A stretch of DNA of 64,000 nt from Rhodomicrobium lacus (GCF_003992725.1 NZ_RZNF01000007.1:124001-188000); one strand, 5' to 3'; positions 19,560 to 28,849 are shown, counted from the stretch's first letter. Made by a program: numbers and translations. The notes: generated by a model not told the origin, from the sequence alone.

Positions 19560-20528
19560 TTAATGAACCGCGCGGCCCTTGCGTCCCTGCGCAGGCGTCT
19601 CGTCAGGCGCGCCGAAATGCGAGAAGTACCGCGAATCGATGGCTTCGAGCGGCAGCACGATCAGCACGTCCGTCGTGCCGAACTGCTTGTCCACCACCGC
19701 ACCGTCGCCGATATAGCAGCCGAGGCGAAGATACCCCTTGATGAGCGGCGGCATGCCCTTGAGCGCCTCCTTCGGGTTGATCTCCTCCTTCGGGATCATG
19801 TTCATGTCGACCTTGATGTCGGGGTGCGCGGAAACGAGCCATTCATCCGGCGCGCGCGAGAAATGATGCAGGAAGGAGAGCGCCAGGGCGTGTTCCTTCG
19901 GATCGGTGCCGGGAAAGCTCGCGCAGCCGATCATGACGTTGGCGCGCTGCTCGCGGATGTAGTTCCAGAGGCCCTGCCAGAGGAGTTCCACCGTGCGCTT
20001 GTTGCGGTACGGTTTCAGCACGCAGGAGCGGCCGAGTTCCATGAATGTGTGCGTTGCGCGCTTCTTCTCGATGAGGGGCGCGATATCGTATTCACCCTGC
20101 GTGTAGAAGCCCTGATTTTTCTCGGCGACGTCCTGAAGGAGCACGCGATAGGTGCCGACCACCTTCGACCGCTTCGGCCATGGCCGCTTCGCGGCGCGTT
20201 CCACCGCCTTGTCGACGACCAGCAGGTGATCGCAAATCGGATCGTATTGATCCGCGTCGCGCTTCTTGATGCGGGTCCGCGCATCCGCGATGGCTGCCAT
20301 CTCCTTGTAGAAGACTTCGAAACGCAGCCGCTGCGCCTTCTTGATATCCGCCACCGAGCGCGCGAGGCGCACTTCGAGATTTCCGATCTTGCCGTAAATC
20401 CGCTTCGGCTTCCTGAGCGGAAAGATCGGGAAACGCCGCCGACGCTTCGCCGCGAGCCGGAGGAATGACAGGGGCTTCGATCTGAACGAAGGCAGTCCGC
20501 CAGACCGGCCGTTGGAGGGTATGCGCAT
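19560..20528 (-). CDS. olsB: OlsB-like N-acyltransferase (ornithine lipid synthesis)
   Basis: A 322-residue GNAT-fold protein of the hemolysin/OlsB group. Landmarks: GNLEVRLARSVADIKKAQRLRFEVFY (residues about 48-73), DADQYDPICDHLLVVD, VVGTYRVLL, FMELGRSCVLKPYRNKRTVELLW, IGCASFPGTDP and LIKGYLRLGCYIGDGAVVD. OlsB transfers a 3-hydroxyacyl group from acyl-ACP to ornithine, the first step to phosphate-free ornithine lipids. The partner OlsA is not adjacent. The ATG at 20528 follows AGAGG at good spacing. The first 40 residues are basic and poorly conserved. OlsB is the best match; a different acyl acceptor is possible. Confidence 0.8.
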   Translation of the reverse strand: MRIPSNGRSGGLPSFRSKPLSFLRLAAKRRRRFPIFPLRKPKRIYGKIGNLEVRLARSVADIKKAQRLRFEVFYKEMAAIADARTRIKKRDADQYDPICDHLLVVDKAVERAAKRPWPKRSKVVGTYRVLLQDVAEKNQGFYTQGEYDIAPLIEKKRATHTFMELGRSCVLKPYRNKRTVELLWQGLWNYIREQRANVMIGCASFPGTDPKEHALALSFLHHFSRAPDEWLVSAHPDIKVDMNMIPKEEINPKEALKGMPPLIKGYLRLGCYIGDGAVVDKQFGTTDVLIVLPLEAIDSRYFSHFGAPDETPAQGRKGRAVH

Positions 20529-20886
20529 GAAACCTCTTTGTGTCAGTCACGGCATGAACTGCCGTTCCCATCCCGTGGAAGCGGACTTGAAGTTCCACCA
20601 TCCGGCACGCAACCGCCTGGAAACTCCAAATTCCGAAACCACATCAGAAACGTAGGCTTTGCTGGTGCCGTCCGAAATCCGTAGCCGCTCGGAAGCCCGC
20701 CGCGACGTCCGGCGAACTCCGTAATCGGGAGACTAGCTTCTGGCACGAAATTCTGCCATCGCTAAAAAGGAATATTAAGGCATTGCCATGTCGCCGCAAG
20801 ATGCACTGTGAAGCATCTGCTGGAGCGGCGTGTGAGTTTTCCCGCACCCGCGGTCCGGTTCCGGATCGCCACCCATCGGAGGATTA
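20529..20886. other. Intergenic region between divergent olsB and UPF0114 gene
   Basis: The 358 bases must contain both promoters. A GGAGG ribosome-binding site lies at about 20876-20881 for the plus-strand gene. A short AT-richer stretch near 20755-20790 could hold a promoter, but no convincing -35/-10 pair was found. No small gene or RNA structure stands out. Confidence 0.5.
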
Positions 20887-21429
20887 ATGAAGCGCATCGA
20901 AAATGCTCTTGAATCAGGGATTTTTGCAAGCCGCTGGCTGCTCGCGCCGTTCTATATTGGCCTCGTCCTGTCGCTGGCGCTGCTACTCGTGACCTTCGTT
21001 CGCGAGTTTTTCGAATTCGTGCCCGAAGCGCTGCATGCGAAGACGAGCAACGTCATCGTGATGGTTCTCTCACTCGTCGACATTGTGATGGTCGCCAATC
21101 TCGTGCTCATCATTGTGTTCGCGGGTTACGAGATTTTCGTGTCGAAGATGCACATCACCGACCATGAGGATCGGCCGGACTGGATGGGGCATATCACCTT
21201 CTCCGATCTCAAGATCAAGCTCATGGGCACGATCGTCGCCATCTCCGGCATCGAGCTTTTGAAGACATTCGTGAACCTCAAGAACGTCAATCAGGAAGAG
21301 ATCATCTGGCGGCTCGTGCTGCATCTGACATTCGTTGTCTCGGGTGTACTTTTCGCGCTGATGGACCGTTTTTCGGAAGCGCATCACGCGGTGGAGGAGG
21401 CAGAGGACAAGAAGCCCGGCTCTCATTGA
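20887..21429 (+). CDS. UPF0114 (YqhA-type) membrane protein
   Basis: A 180-residue inner-membrane protein matching the UPF0114/TIGR00645 family: NALESGIFASRWLLAPFY at the start, then hydrophobic helices at about 18-38, 58-80, 110-130 and 138-155, with KMHITDHEDRPDWMGHITF between the second and third. The C-terminus is acidic and soluble. The family function is unknown. A strong GGAGG precedes the ATG. It stands alone ahead of the leuA leader region and reads toward it, with no obvious terminator between. Confidence 0.9.
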   Translation: MKRIENALESGIFASRWLLAPFYIGLVLSLALLLVTFVREFFEFVPEALHAKTSNVIVMVLSLVDIVMVANLVLIIVFAGYEIFVSKMHITDHEDRPDWMGHITFSDLKIKLMGTIVAISGIELLKTFVNLKNVNQEEIIWRLVLHLTFVVSGVLFALMDRFSEAHHAVEEAEDKKPGSH

Positions 21430-21600
21430 CGGGAAGCGGGCGCGACGGCTCTTACAGAATGCTCGCGCCTATCATTCTAAGGAGACCTTGTCCGGAGCCT
21501 GAAGATGTGCGATATGACGTCCATGGAAATCACAATGGCCATGTCTGACGCGCATTCTTCGGGCTTCGGGGCTTATGCCTCGGCCTGCGCCAGTGCACGC

Positions 21601-21645
21601 ATGCGCCCCGCGACGAGCGGCCTCCTTCTCCTTATCTGCCCCTGA
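21601..21645 (+). CDS. leuL: Leucine-rich leader peptide of the leuA attenuator
   Basis: A 14-residue frame reads MRPATSGLLLLICP and stops. Four consecutive Leu codons plus Ile close to the stop are the mark of a leucine-starvation sensor. In-frame ATGs upstream (21541 and 21505) would make longer versions; the last has an AAGGAG-like sequence some 20 bases ahead, so the true start is uncertain. It sits 115 bases before leuA and just before two mutually exclusive hairpins. Confidence 0.75.
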   Translation: MRPATSGLLLLICP

Positions 21646-21699
21646 GCGCTGACGGTCCGGCGAACGGGCGAGCGCTTGGGGGTTAAAGCCCGGGCGCTC
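21645..21699 (+). promoter_or_regulatory. Transcription attenuator of leuA (antiterminator and terminator hairpins)
   Basis: The terminator hairpin has arms GAGCGCTTGGG (21670-21680) and CCCGGGCGCTC (21689-21699), an 11-bp stem with two G-U pairs. The 5' arm contains AGCGCT, which can instead pair with the earlier self-complementary AGCGCT at 21645-21650 that overlaps the leader stop codon. Ribosome stalling on the Leu codons would therefore favour the antiterminator. The T-content after the stem (CATTAGAGGTCTT) is low, so termination may be weak. Confidence 0.7.
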
Positions 21700-21759
21700 C
21701 ATTAGAGGTCTTGCCCGGTTTGTGATATGCTCCACACATCCAGGTAAGGACTCCTTCAA

Positions 21760-23355
21760 ATGACCGTTTCCAATTCCCCCGCTTCCGCAGACGCGTCCGT
21801 CGCCCGCTCCGAAAAAGACCGCATCCTGATCTTCGACACAACGCTGCGCGATGGCGAGCAGTGTCCCGGCGCGACTATGAACTTCGAAGAGAAGATGCAG
21901 GTCGCCGAAATCCTCGACGAAATGGGCGTCGACATCATCGAGGCGGGCTTTCCCGCCGCGTCGGTGGGCGACTTCGAATCCGTGGCCGAGATCGCGAAGC
22001 GCTCGAAGAATGCCGTGATCGCCGGATTGGCGCGCGCCAATCCAAAAGACATCGACCGCGCGGGCGAGGCCGTGCGTCACGCGAAGCGCGGCCGCATTCA
22101 CACCTTCATCGGCACCTCGCCGCTGCACCGGCAATACCAGCTGCAGATGAGCGCCGAGCAGGTGTTCGATGCGGTCGTATCGTCCGTTACCCGCGCGCGC
22201 AACCTGGTCGACGATGTCGAATGGTCGGCGATGGACGCGACGCGCACCGAACCCGACTATCTGTGCCGCGTGGTGGAAGCCGCCATCAAGGCGGGCGCGA
22301 CCACCATCAACATCCCCGACACGGTCGGCTATACGGTGCCTGACGAGTTCGTCGACATCATCACGATGCTGAAGGAGCGCGTTCCAGGCGCGGACGACGT
22401 GATATTCTCCACGCATTGCCATAACGATCTGGGCCTGGCCGTCGCGAACAGCCTGGCGGGCGTGAAGGCAGGGGCGCGGCAGATCGAATGCACGATCAAC
22501 GGCCTGGGCGAGCGCGCCGGCAACGCGGCGCTGGAAGAGGTCGTGATGGCGATCAGGACGCGCAACGACGTCATGCCCTACTGGACCAACATCGACACCA
22601 CGATGATCGCGCGCGCCTCGCGCCTCGTCTCGGCCGTCACCGCGTTCCCGGTGCAGTATAACAAGGCCATCGTGGGCAAGAACGCGTTCGCCCATGAGTC
22701 CGGCATCCATCAGGACGGCGTGCTGAAAAACGCCTCGACCTACGAAATCATGACGCCGGAGAGCGTCGGCGTGCGCGCAAGCTCGCTCGTCATGGGCAAG
22801 CATTCGGGGCGCCATGCCTTCCGCGAAAAGCTGCGCGATCTGGGCTACGAATTGGGCGACAACGCCTTCGAGGATGCCTTCGTGCGCTTCAAGGCGCTGG
22901 CCGACCGCAAGAAGCATGTCTACGATGAGGACATCGAAGCGCTGGTCGATCAGGAAATCGCGCAGGCAAACGACCGCGTGAAGGTCGTGGCCCTGACCGT
23001 CATCGCCGGCACGAGCGGCCCGCAGAAGGCGACGATCACGCTCGAAGTCAATGGCAAGCAGGAAACGGCGGAAGCGACGGGCGACGGGCCGGTCGACGCC
23101 ACATTCAATGCGATCAAGACCATCGTTCCCCATGACGCGCGGCTGCCGCTGTATCAGGTGCATGCGGTGACCGAGGGCACCGACGCGCAGGCCGAAGTGA
23201 GCGTTCGGCTGGAGGAAAGCGGCAAGACCGTCACCGGGCGCGGCTCCGATACCGATACGATGGTCGCCTCGGCGCGCGCCTATGTCTCGGCGCTGAACAA
23301 GCTCGCCATCAAGCGCGACCGCGTGCATGCGCAGTCCGGCGGCACGGCGGCCTAG
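21760..23355 (+). CDS. leuA: 2-isopropylmalate synthase
   Basis: A 531-residue enzyme that condenses acetyl-CoA with 2-oxoisovalerate, the committed step of leucine synthesis. The catalytic TIM barrel begins with [16 protein letters not shown] (residues about 27-42); the metal-binding [13 protein letters not shown] is near residue 220, and [12 protein letters not shown] and [10 protein letters not shown] follow. The C-terminal 130 residues form the LeuA dimer regulatory domain, which binds leucine for feedback inhibition. AAGGA precedes the ATG at normal spacing. It is controlled by the leader attenuator directly upstream. No leuB, leuC or leuD is next to it. Confidence 0.97.
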   Translation: MTVSNSPASADASVARSEKDRILIFDTTLRDGEQCPGATMNFEEKMQVAEILDEMGVDIIEAGFPAASVGDFESVAEIAKRSKNAVIAGLARANPKDIDRAGEAVRHAKRGRIHTFIGTSPLHRQYQLQMSAEQVFDAVVSSVTRARNLVDDVEWSAMDATRTEPDYLCRVVEAAIKAGATTINIPDTVGYTVPDEFVDIITMLKERVPGADDVIFSTHCHNDLGLAVANSLAGVKAGARQIECTINGLGERAGNAALEEVVMAIRTRNDVMPYWTNIDTTMIARASRLVSAVTAFPVQYNKAIVGKNAFAHESGIHQDGVLKNASTYEIMTPESVGVRASSLVMGKHSGRHAFREKLRDLGYELGDNAFEDAFVRFKALADRKKHVYDEDIEALVDQEIAQANDRVKVVALTVIAGTSGPQKATITLEVNGKQETAEATGDGPVDATFNAIKTIVPHDARLPLYQVHAVTEGTDAQAEVSVRLEESGKTVTGRGSDTDTMVASARAYVSALNKLAIKRDRVHAQSGGTAA

Positions 23356-23402
23356 ATCGGGCGCGTTGGTCGGCATCGATATGACGCAGACAAGCCGATC
23401 GG
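23353..23402 (+). repeat. Dispersed intergenic repeat, copy 1 (after leuA)
   Basis: Starting on the leuA stop codon, about 50 bases align with 27438-27490, which also begins on a TAG stop. Shared blocks in order are TAGATCGG, CGCGT, TCGG, CGAT, TGACG, AGACAAG and GATCG. Roughly three quarters of positions agree by eye. Confidence 0.5.
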
Positions 23403-23581
23403 CAACGCAGACCTCCAGCGTCCTGCTGCGTCTGATTTGAGGTTTGATGCTGCAAGTCGCCGGTCGACCGAAGTGAGAGCGCGGCAGCTTCGAGCCGCGC
23501 AGAAATCGAGCCGGGACCGGGCACAAAGCCGCGTCCCGGCTGTTCGTCCTCCGCTGTAACAGGTAAAGGAGGACTTGCCCG

Positions 23582-24238
23582 ATGCTCGTAAGACGGTTGA
23601 CCGCAACGCTCATCGCCGCCTTGTGCGTGACCGCGCTGGCCATCCAGCTTTATATTGCGGTCGAGTACGCCCATCCTTCCGGCCACAGCGTCGGCGGCGC
23701 GATCCTCAACTACTTCAGCTATTTCACGATCCTGACAAATCTCGCCATCGCGACCGCTCTCGTCGCAACCGCCGCGAACGCGTCCGACGCGCGCATCTGG
23801 AACAGGCCGTCAGCAAATACCGCGCTCGCCGTCTACATCATAGTGGTCGCCACCGTTTATGCTGCACTCCTGCGTCATCTGTACGCGCCATCGGGCATCG
23901 AATTTCTGGCCGAGCGAACGCTTCATTTCGTCGTTCCGGCTCTTTTCGCCGGATACTGGATTCTCCTTGTTCCCAAGGGGACGCTTCGGCTGAAGGATCA
24001 GTTGCCCTGGCTCCTGCCTCCCGCAGCTTTCTTCGTCTGGACGCTCGTTCACGGAGCTTTGACGGGCTTCTATCCCTACCCGTTCCTGAACGTGGCGGAG
24101 CGCGGTTACCCCAGCGTGTTATGGAGCGGGTTATTGTTTTCGGCGCTTTTTCTGGCGCTGGGAACCGTCCTCATCATAGTCGACTGGCTGCTCGGCTCGC
24201 TTCAGAGCCGCTGGCAGGGGGAGATCCCGACAGCGTAA
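23582..24238 (+). CDS. Pr6Pr-family integral membrane protein
   Basis: A 218-residue protein with six predicted membrane helices (about residues 8-28, 42-62, 82-102, 110-130, 142-162 and 180-205). The pattern YFSYFTILTNLAIATALV early, the conserved RTLHFVVPALFAGYWILL in the middle and HGALTGFYPYPFLNV later match the Pr6Pr / FAR-17a-AIG1-like group. The function is unknown; some relatives are lipases or androgen-inducible hydrolases, but no catalytic assignment is possible here. It follows leuA by 226 bases on the same strand, and a repeat lies between, so it probably has its own promoter. Confidence 0.8.
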   Translation: MLVRRLTATLIAALCVTALAIQLYIAVEYAHPSGHSVGGAILNYFSYFTILTNLAIATALVATAANASDARIWNRPSANTALAVYIIVVATVYAALLRHLYAPSGIEFLAERTLHFVVPALFAGYWILLVPKGTLRLKDQLPWLLPPAAFFVWTLVHGALTGFYPYPFLNVAERGYPSVLWSGLLFSALFLALGTVLIIVDWLLGSLQSRWQGEIPTA

Positions 24239-24385
24239 CGACCGCGCGCACACCGAATTGTAACTCCTGCGGCCCTATGAACCATATAGAGAACCCTTTT
24301 GTTAAGGCGTCCCCTGATTTGCCGTGTGCGTTCGATCCGACGCCGCGTCTTCGCTCACGACGCCAAAAACGGAAAAAGGCTTACA

Positions 24386-25981
24386 ATGATGCGTCGAGCT
24401 GCGGCTGGGGGGGCCGGTCCCGTGAATAATTCGCTCCGTAAGACCTTCGGCGGTTACCTTGCCCTGTGTTTATGCTCGGCCGCCGCCCTTGCACCGCTCG
24501 ACGCGGCAGACGCGCGGACGCGAAATCGTTCTTACGACCGTCCGAGACAGAAGGTGGAAGCGCCTGCTCCCGCGCCCCTGAACCGCCCCCTGTTTTTCGT
24601 CGTGAATATCGGCAAGCAACGCGTCACCGCCTACTCGAACGACGGCATCTATGCGCAAGCACCGATCTCGTCGGGCTCGCGCGGCCACGCAACGCCAACC
24701 GGCATCTTCAACATCATCCAGAAGAACAAGCATCACCGCTCGAACATCTACAGCGGCGCTCCGATGCCGTTCATGCAGCGGCTGACCTGGTCAGGCGTGG
24801 CCATGCATCAGGGCGTTCTTCCGGGCTATCCGGCGAGCCATGGCTGCATCCGCCTCCCCTACGATTTCGCCAGCCGCATGTTCAGCGCGACCGAGGGGAC
24901 CGAGCGGGTGATCGTGGCAAAGGGCGATGTGGTGCCTATGCCGTTTTCGCACGCGAAGCTGCCGGAACCTGCGATGTTGCAGGCCCCCGGCAACGATCAT
25001 GTTGCCTCGATTTCCGACCGCATTCTTGCCAACGCGGTCAATGTCGCCGAACGGAACGGGGACGAGGCGCAAAAGATCGACGTCAAGGCAGAGACGCACG
25101 ACAAGGCCGATGCAACAGACAAGCTCCTGAACCCGCGCGAATACGCGCTCGCCATGACGAAGATCGCAGCGAAGAGCGCTGAAGATGCCGAACGCGCTGC
25201 AAGTCCCGCCCGCCGCGCGGTGGAAGCGCGCGTGCAGGAACAGCGCATTGCGGCGACAGACCTTCGCAACGCGCAAATCGCGTTATCCGTGGCCAAGGGC
25301 CGCCTCGACGCGGCTGACAAGCGCCTGAGCCGCTTGGGAGACAACGAGCCCAAGCGCGCCGAAGCTGAAGCTGCAAAAGCCGAAGCCGAAACGAAGGTGA
25401 AAGAGGCTCAGACTCAGGTCGAGGCCGCGGAGCGTGCCAAGGCGGATAAGGATGGAGCCGCAGCCGAGGCACTGAAGGCGTTCCGTCAGCTCGACGTCTC
25501 CCGGTCGCAGGCGGCCAACGGCACACTGTTCTGGAAGCGCAGGCTCGCGCCGGTTTCGGTCTTCATCAGCCGGAAGAACCAGCGGCTTTACGTTCGCCAG
25601 AACTACATCAAGGTGTTCGATGTGCCGATTACCATCCGCGAACCCGGCAAGCCGCTCGGCACACACCTTTACATGGCCATGCAGCCCGCGAAAGGTAGCG
25701 CGGACAAGGCACCCAAGCTTCGCTGGCTTTCCATGACGCTCACGGAACCGAGCGAAGACCTTGTCGAGTCACGTTCCCGTCGCCGCAAGGGTGAGGAAGA
25801 ACAGCAGCGTTCCGCCCCGAACGTATCCGCCTCGGCCGCGCTCGACCGCATCGAGATCCCGGAGGAGGTGGAAGAAAAGATTTCGGAGATGCTCTGGTCC
25901 GGCGGTTCCATCATCGTCTCGGATTCAGGGATCAGCAACGAAACCGGCGAATATACGGATTTCGTCATCCTCACGCGCTGA
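24386..25981 (+). CDS. L,D-transpeptidase with two YkuD-like domains
   Basis: A 531-residue exported protein. The start at the ATG pair 24386/24389 follows AAAGGC; upstream codons to 24299 look unconserved. A hydrophobic signal (YLALCLCSAAALAPLDAADA) is followed by a YkuD domain whose catalytic motif GYPASHGCIRLP places the nucleophile Cys at about residue 154. A coiled-coil of Ala/Glu/Lys-rich sequence spans about residues 240-390. The C-terminal 150 residues (VSVFISRKNQRLYVRQNYIKVF, GSIIVSDSGISNETGEYTDF) resemble a second YkuD domain but lack the His-Ser-His-Gly-Cys motif. It probably forms 3-3 peptidoglycan crosslinks or attaches proteins to the wall. Confidence 0.88.
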   Translation: MMRRAAAGGAGPVNNSLRKTFGGYLALCLCSAAALAPLDAADARTRNRSYDRPRQKVEAPAPAPLNRPLFFVVNIGKQRVTAYSNDGIYAQAPISSGSRGHATPTGIFNIIQKNKHHRSNIYSGAPMPFMQRLTWSGVAMHQGVLPGYPASHGCIRLPYDFASRMFSATEGTERVIVAKGDVVPMPFSHAKLPEPAMLQAPGNDHVASISDRILANAVNVAERNGDEAQKIDVKAETHDKADATDKLLNPREYALAMTKIAAKSAEDAERAASPARRAVEARVQEQRIAATDLRNAQIALSVAKGRLDAADKRLSRLGDNEPKRAEAEAAKAEAETKVKEAQTQVEAAERAKADKDGAAAEALKAFRQLDVSRSQAANGTLFWKRRLAPVSVFISRKNQRLYVRQNYIKVFDVPITIREPGKPLGTHLYMAMQPAKGSADKAPKLRWLSMTLTEPSEDLVESRSRRRKGEEEQQRSAPNVSASAALDRIEIPEEVEEKISEMLWSGGSIIVSDSGISNETGEYTDFVILTR

Positions 25982-26010
25982 CGCGTCCTGCCGACATCGC
26001 GCATCCATCG

Positions 26011-26037
26011 AAAGCCGCGTTCACAACGCGGCTTTTT
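26011..26037 (+). terminator. Rho-independent terminator after the L,D-transpeptidase
   Basis: A perfect 11-bp stem, AAAGCCGCGTT / AACGCGGCTTT, with loop CAC and two further Ts. It starts 30 bases after the stop codon and is symmetric enough to work from either side. Confidence 0.85.
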
Positions 26038-26141
26038 GCGTGCCGGCGATTCCTTGCCCGAAAGCGACCACACACCGCAAACTTCGGTTGCCATGTCTAT
26101 TAAAATTATCGACTATATCGAATATTTTGGAGGGGGGCTTC

Positions 26142-27440
26142 ATGTCAGGTTCTTTACTACCGCTGCCGGATGGAACGCATACCGTCGTACTGGGGGTTGG
26201 CGATGTGAACGGCGTCATGCGCGGCAAGCGCATTCCCGCCAGCAACTGGGCGACGACTTGCGAAGACGGCAACGCCACCTGTGCGGCCATTTTCGCGCTC
26301 GACATGACGAGCGACATCTGGGACACGCCCTTCTGCTCGTTCGATAATGGCTACCCGGACGTGCATCTTTTTCCGCTGGCCGCACCGGTGGCGGTGCCAT
26401 GGGAACCGGGCGTCGCCATCACGGTCGGCCGCGCCGAAACCGTCGATCACAAGCCCGTGCCGATCGACCCCCGCGTCGCCCTCCTCACCCAGGTCGAGCG
26501 CGCAGCGCGGCTTGGACTGACCATAGAGGTGGGAACCGAACTCGAATTCTACCTTCTCGATCCCGAGACGAAACGACCGAAGGACAAGGGCATCTCGGTT
26601 TACGGCATCGGCCGCTCGGCGCAATTCGAGCCCGTTCTCGGTCCGATCCGCAAGTATCTCGAAGCGCTCGGCATCCCGATCGAGCAGTCGAACCCGGAAT
26701 ATGCGCCCGGTCAGGTGGAAGTGAACATTCGCCACGCCGATGCGCTCACCGGAGCGGACCGGGTGGTGCTGTTCAGGACCGCGATCAAGGAAATCGCCGC
26801 GCGCCACGGCTATATCGCCACCTTCATGGCCAAGCCCTTTATCGACCAGTCGGGCAGCGGCTTCCACGCGCACTATTCGGTCTGGCGGGAGGGAGTGAAC
26901 CTGTTCGCCGATGGAGGCCGCCTGTCCAGGTTCGGCCGCTCATTTCTCGCCGGGCTGGAGCGCCGCATCGCTGAATCCGCGCTCGCCGTATCGACCACGC
27001 CCAATGCCTTCCGGCGGCGGCGTCCCTACACCTTCTGTCCAACCAATGTCAGTTGGGGCTACGACAATCGAACGGTTGCGTTCCGGGTCATTGAGGGCAA
27101 GGATCATCAGGTCCGCATCGAGAAGCGGGACGGCTCGGCCGACGCCAACCCCTATTACCTGCTCGCCGCAGATATCGCCGCAGGGCTCGACGGCATTGAG
27201 GAGGGGCTGGAACTGACAAGCGCTCCGGTTGCGACCAACGCTTATGAGCAGCCCGACCTGCCGCCGCTCCCGCGCGATCTGCCGACCGCGATTGCGCTCG
27301 CCAAATCGTCGGAGTTCCTGAAGCGAGTGATCGGCGAGGATCGCCTTGCGATTCTGGTGCGTCAGGCCGAGCGTGAGATCGATTTTCTTGAGGCGCAGGT
27401 GACGCCGGTCGAGACAGAGCGATATCTCGTCAATTTCTAG
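26142..27440 (+). CDS. Glutamine synthetase-family ligase (gamma-glutamyl-amine ligase type)
   Basis: A 432-residue member of the glutamine synthetase superfamily. The catalytic domain shows GTELEFYLLD (metal-binding Glu, near residue 130), SNPEYAPGQVEVNIRH, MAKPFIDQSGSGFHAHYS (catalytic-loop His), PNAFRRRRPYTFCPTN and NRTVAFRVIEG. The N-terminal beta-grasp part is short (GVGDVNGVMRGKRIP), as in PuuA/GlnA3-like enzymes that add glutamate to polyamines or other amines, rather than canonical GlnA with its adenylylation site. The substrate is unknown. The ATG at 26142 follows a strong GGAGG; the open frame extends upstream into the previous terminator region and is not used. It stands alone. Confidence 0.82.
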   Translation: MSGSLLPLPDGTHTVVLGVGDVNGVMRGKRIPASNWATTCEDGNATCAAIFALDMTSDIWDTPFCSFDNGYPDVHLFPLAAPVAVPWEPGVAITVGRAETVDHKPVPIDPRVALLTQVERAARLGLTIEVGTELEFYLLDPETKRPKDKGISVYGIGRSAQFEPVLGPIRKYLEALGIPIEQSNPEYAPGQVEVNIRHADALTGADRVVLFRTAIKEIAARHGYIATFMAKPFIDQSGSGFHAHYSVWREGVNLFADGGRLSRFGRSFLAGLERRIAESALAVSTTPNAFRRRRPYTFCPTNVSWGYDNRTVAFRVIEGKDHQVRIEKRDGSADANPYYLLAADIAAGLDGIEEGLELTSAPVATNAYEQPDLPPLPRDLPTAIALAKSSEFLKRVIGEDRLAILVRQAEREIDFLEAQVTPVETERYLVNF

Positions 27441-27505
27441 ATCGGCCCGCGTAAAATCGGACGCGATTTGACGGAGACAAGGTGATCGACATTTGAACGC
27501 AAGCG
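27438..27505 (+). repeat. Dispersed intergenic repeat, copy 2, with GACATTTG core
   Basis: Begins at the stop codon of the ligase gene and aligns with 23353-23402. It contains a small hairpin AAATCG-GACG-CGATTT. Its right end, GATCGACATTTGAACGCAAG at 27484-27503, nearly matches 55164-55186 near irr, so pieces of one repeat family appear at three places. Confidence 0.5.
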
Positions 27506-27646
27506 TCGAGCCGCATCCGATGTGCGGCACGACGCGATTCGGGCCGGTGTGCCAGAGAACATCGCGCCGGGCGTATCGCAAAGAGCCTCGCGGCACATAT
27601 ATAGGAATAAAAGGTAGTTATAGCCGAAGACCCTCGCGAGGCGCGC

Positions 27647-28564
27647 ATGAAACTCTCGCTCGACCGGAAGGAAAAGCGGCCCATCCCAAGCCAGGCCGGA
27701 CGGATCGCCGTCGTCACCGGGGCGAGTTCCGGCATCGGCCTTTACACCGCGCTCGGCCTCGCCAAGGCGGGCGCGAAGGTCGTTCTAGTCTGCCGCAGCC
27801 AGGCGCGCGGCGACGATGCGAAGCGGCTGATCGCGCGGCAAAGCGGAGGCAACGAACCGGATGTCGTGCTCGCGAATTTCGCCAGCCTGAAATCCGTCGA
27901 CAACGCGGCCCAGCGGATCGCCGACGTCTATAACGAAATCCACATCCTCGTGAACAATGTCGGCGCATTCGCGCCGGTCCGTGAGCTGACGGTCGACGGC
28001 TACGAAATGACCTTCGCGGTAAACCATCTCGCGCCGTTCCTGTTCACGAACAGGCTTGTTCCAGCGCTCGCGGGCAGCGGCGAGGAACGGCGCAAGGCGC
28101 GCATCGTGACCGTTGCATCGAACGCCTCGAACCGCGCGTCCATCGACTTCGGCGACCTTCAGTCCAGCCGGCGCTACAGTGTGTTCGGTGCCTATGCGCA
28201 GTCCAAGCTCGCAAACGTCCTCTTCACGGTGGAACTGGCCCGCCGTCTGCCGCCGAAGCCCGTCACGGCGAACTGCCTGCATCCGGGCGTCGTCGGCACC
28301 GGCATCGGCAATGTCGGCGGCGTCATGGGCGCGGCCTGGTCGCTTCTGAAGCCTCTGGTACTCACACCCGAGCAGGGCGCGGAAAACTCGTTGTACGTCG
28401 CGACCGCGACGGAAATCGAAGGCAAAACCGGGCTTTACTTCGTGAAGGAGCGACCGGCGCGACCGAACCCCATCGCCGAAGACCGGCATGCCGCCCTGCG
28501 CCTCTGGACGGAGAGCGAGCGTCTTGTGGAGGCCGCGCTTGAAAAGGCGCACGCCTCGGTCTGA
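27647..28564 (+). CDS. Short-chain dehydrogenase/reductase
   Basis: A 305-residue classical SDR. The cofactor motif TGASSGIGLYTA begins at residue 24; NNVGAF (NNxG) is near residue 103; the catalytic Tyr and Lys are Y183 and K187 in YAQSKLANVLF. The C-terminal region (NCLHPGVVGTGIG) has the usual PG motif. This subgroup resembles retinol-dehydrogenase-like and WW-domain-oxidoreductase-like enzymes, normally NADP(H)-linked, but the substrate cannot be told. It stands between the repeat region and the rhlE leader with no operon partner. Length and motifs are complete. Confidence 0.88.
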   Translation: MKLSLDRKEKRPIPSQAGRIAVVTGASSGIGLYTALGLAKAGAKVVLVCRSQARGDDAKRLIARQSGGNEPDVVLANFASLKSVDNAAQRIADVYNEIHILVNNVGAFAPVRELTVDGYEMTFAVNHLAPFLFTNRLVPALAGSGEERRKARIVTVASNASNRASIDFGDLQSSRRYSVFGAYAQSKLANVLFTVELARRLPPKPVTANCLHPGVVGTGIGNVGGVMGAAWSLLKPLVLTPEQGAENSLYVATATEIEGKTGLYFVKERPARPNPIAEDRHAALRLWTESERLVEAALEKAHASV

Positions 28565-28621
28565 GCCTGTTGCATCAGCGTCATAACACCCGTGTTAATC
28601 AGCAAATACACCCATACGGGG

Positions 28622-28650
28622 TTGACTGCGCGAGGTGTTGAGATCATATT
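28622..28650 (+). promoter_or_regulatory. Possible promoter upstream of rhlE
   Basis: TTGACT (28622-28627) and CATATT (28645-28650) are separated by 17 bases, giving a housekeeping-like pair. This would leave a 5' untranslated leader of about 190 bases before the helicase start, as often seen for cold-responsive helicases. Both hexamers deviate from consensus. Nothing else was recognised in 28565-28849. Confidence 0.35.
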
Positions 28651-28849
28651 CGCGCCAAGCGTCAAGGCAGAATTTCAGAAATCTGCCCAAGCAGCACTTC
28701 CAGGCAGCATGGTAATCCGATGTGGGTCGCAATCTGCCCGCTAATGCGACGCTGGATACTAGTGCCTGACGCATGCTGTCATCGATCTGCATTGTGCGGA
28801 TGATACTCACCGAACCCATGATGACGTGGTTCCAAAAACCCAACGGGAT

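Noticed and set aside
20741-20757. TGGCACG followed by TCTGCC, resembling a sigma-54 promoter
   Set aside because: The distance between the GG and GC elements is one base too long and the -12 half is imperfect, so function is unlikely.
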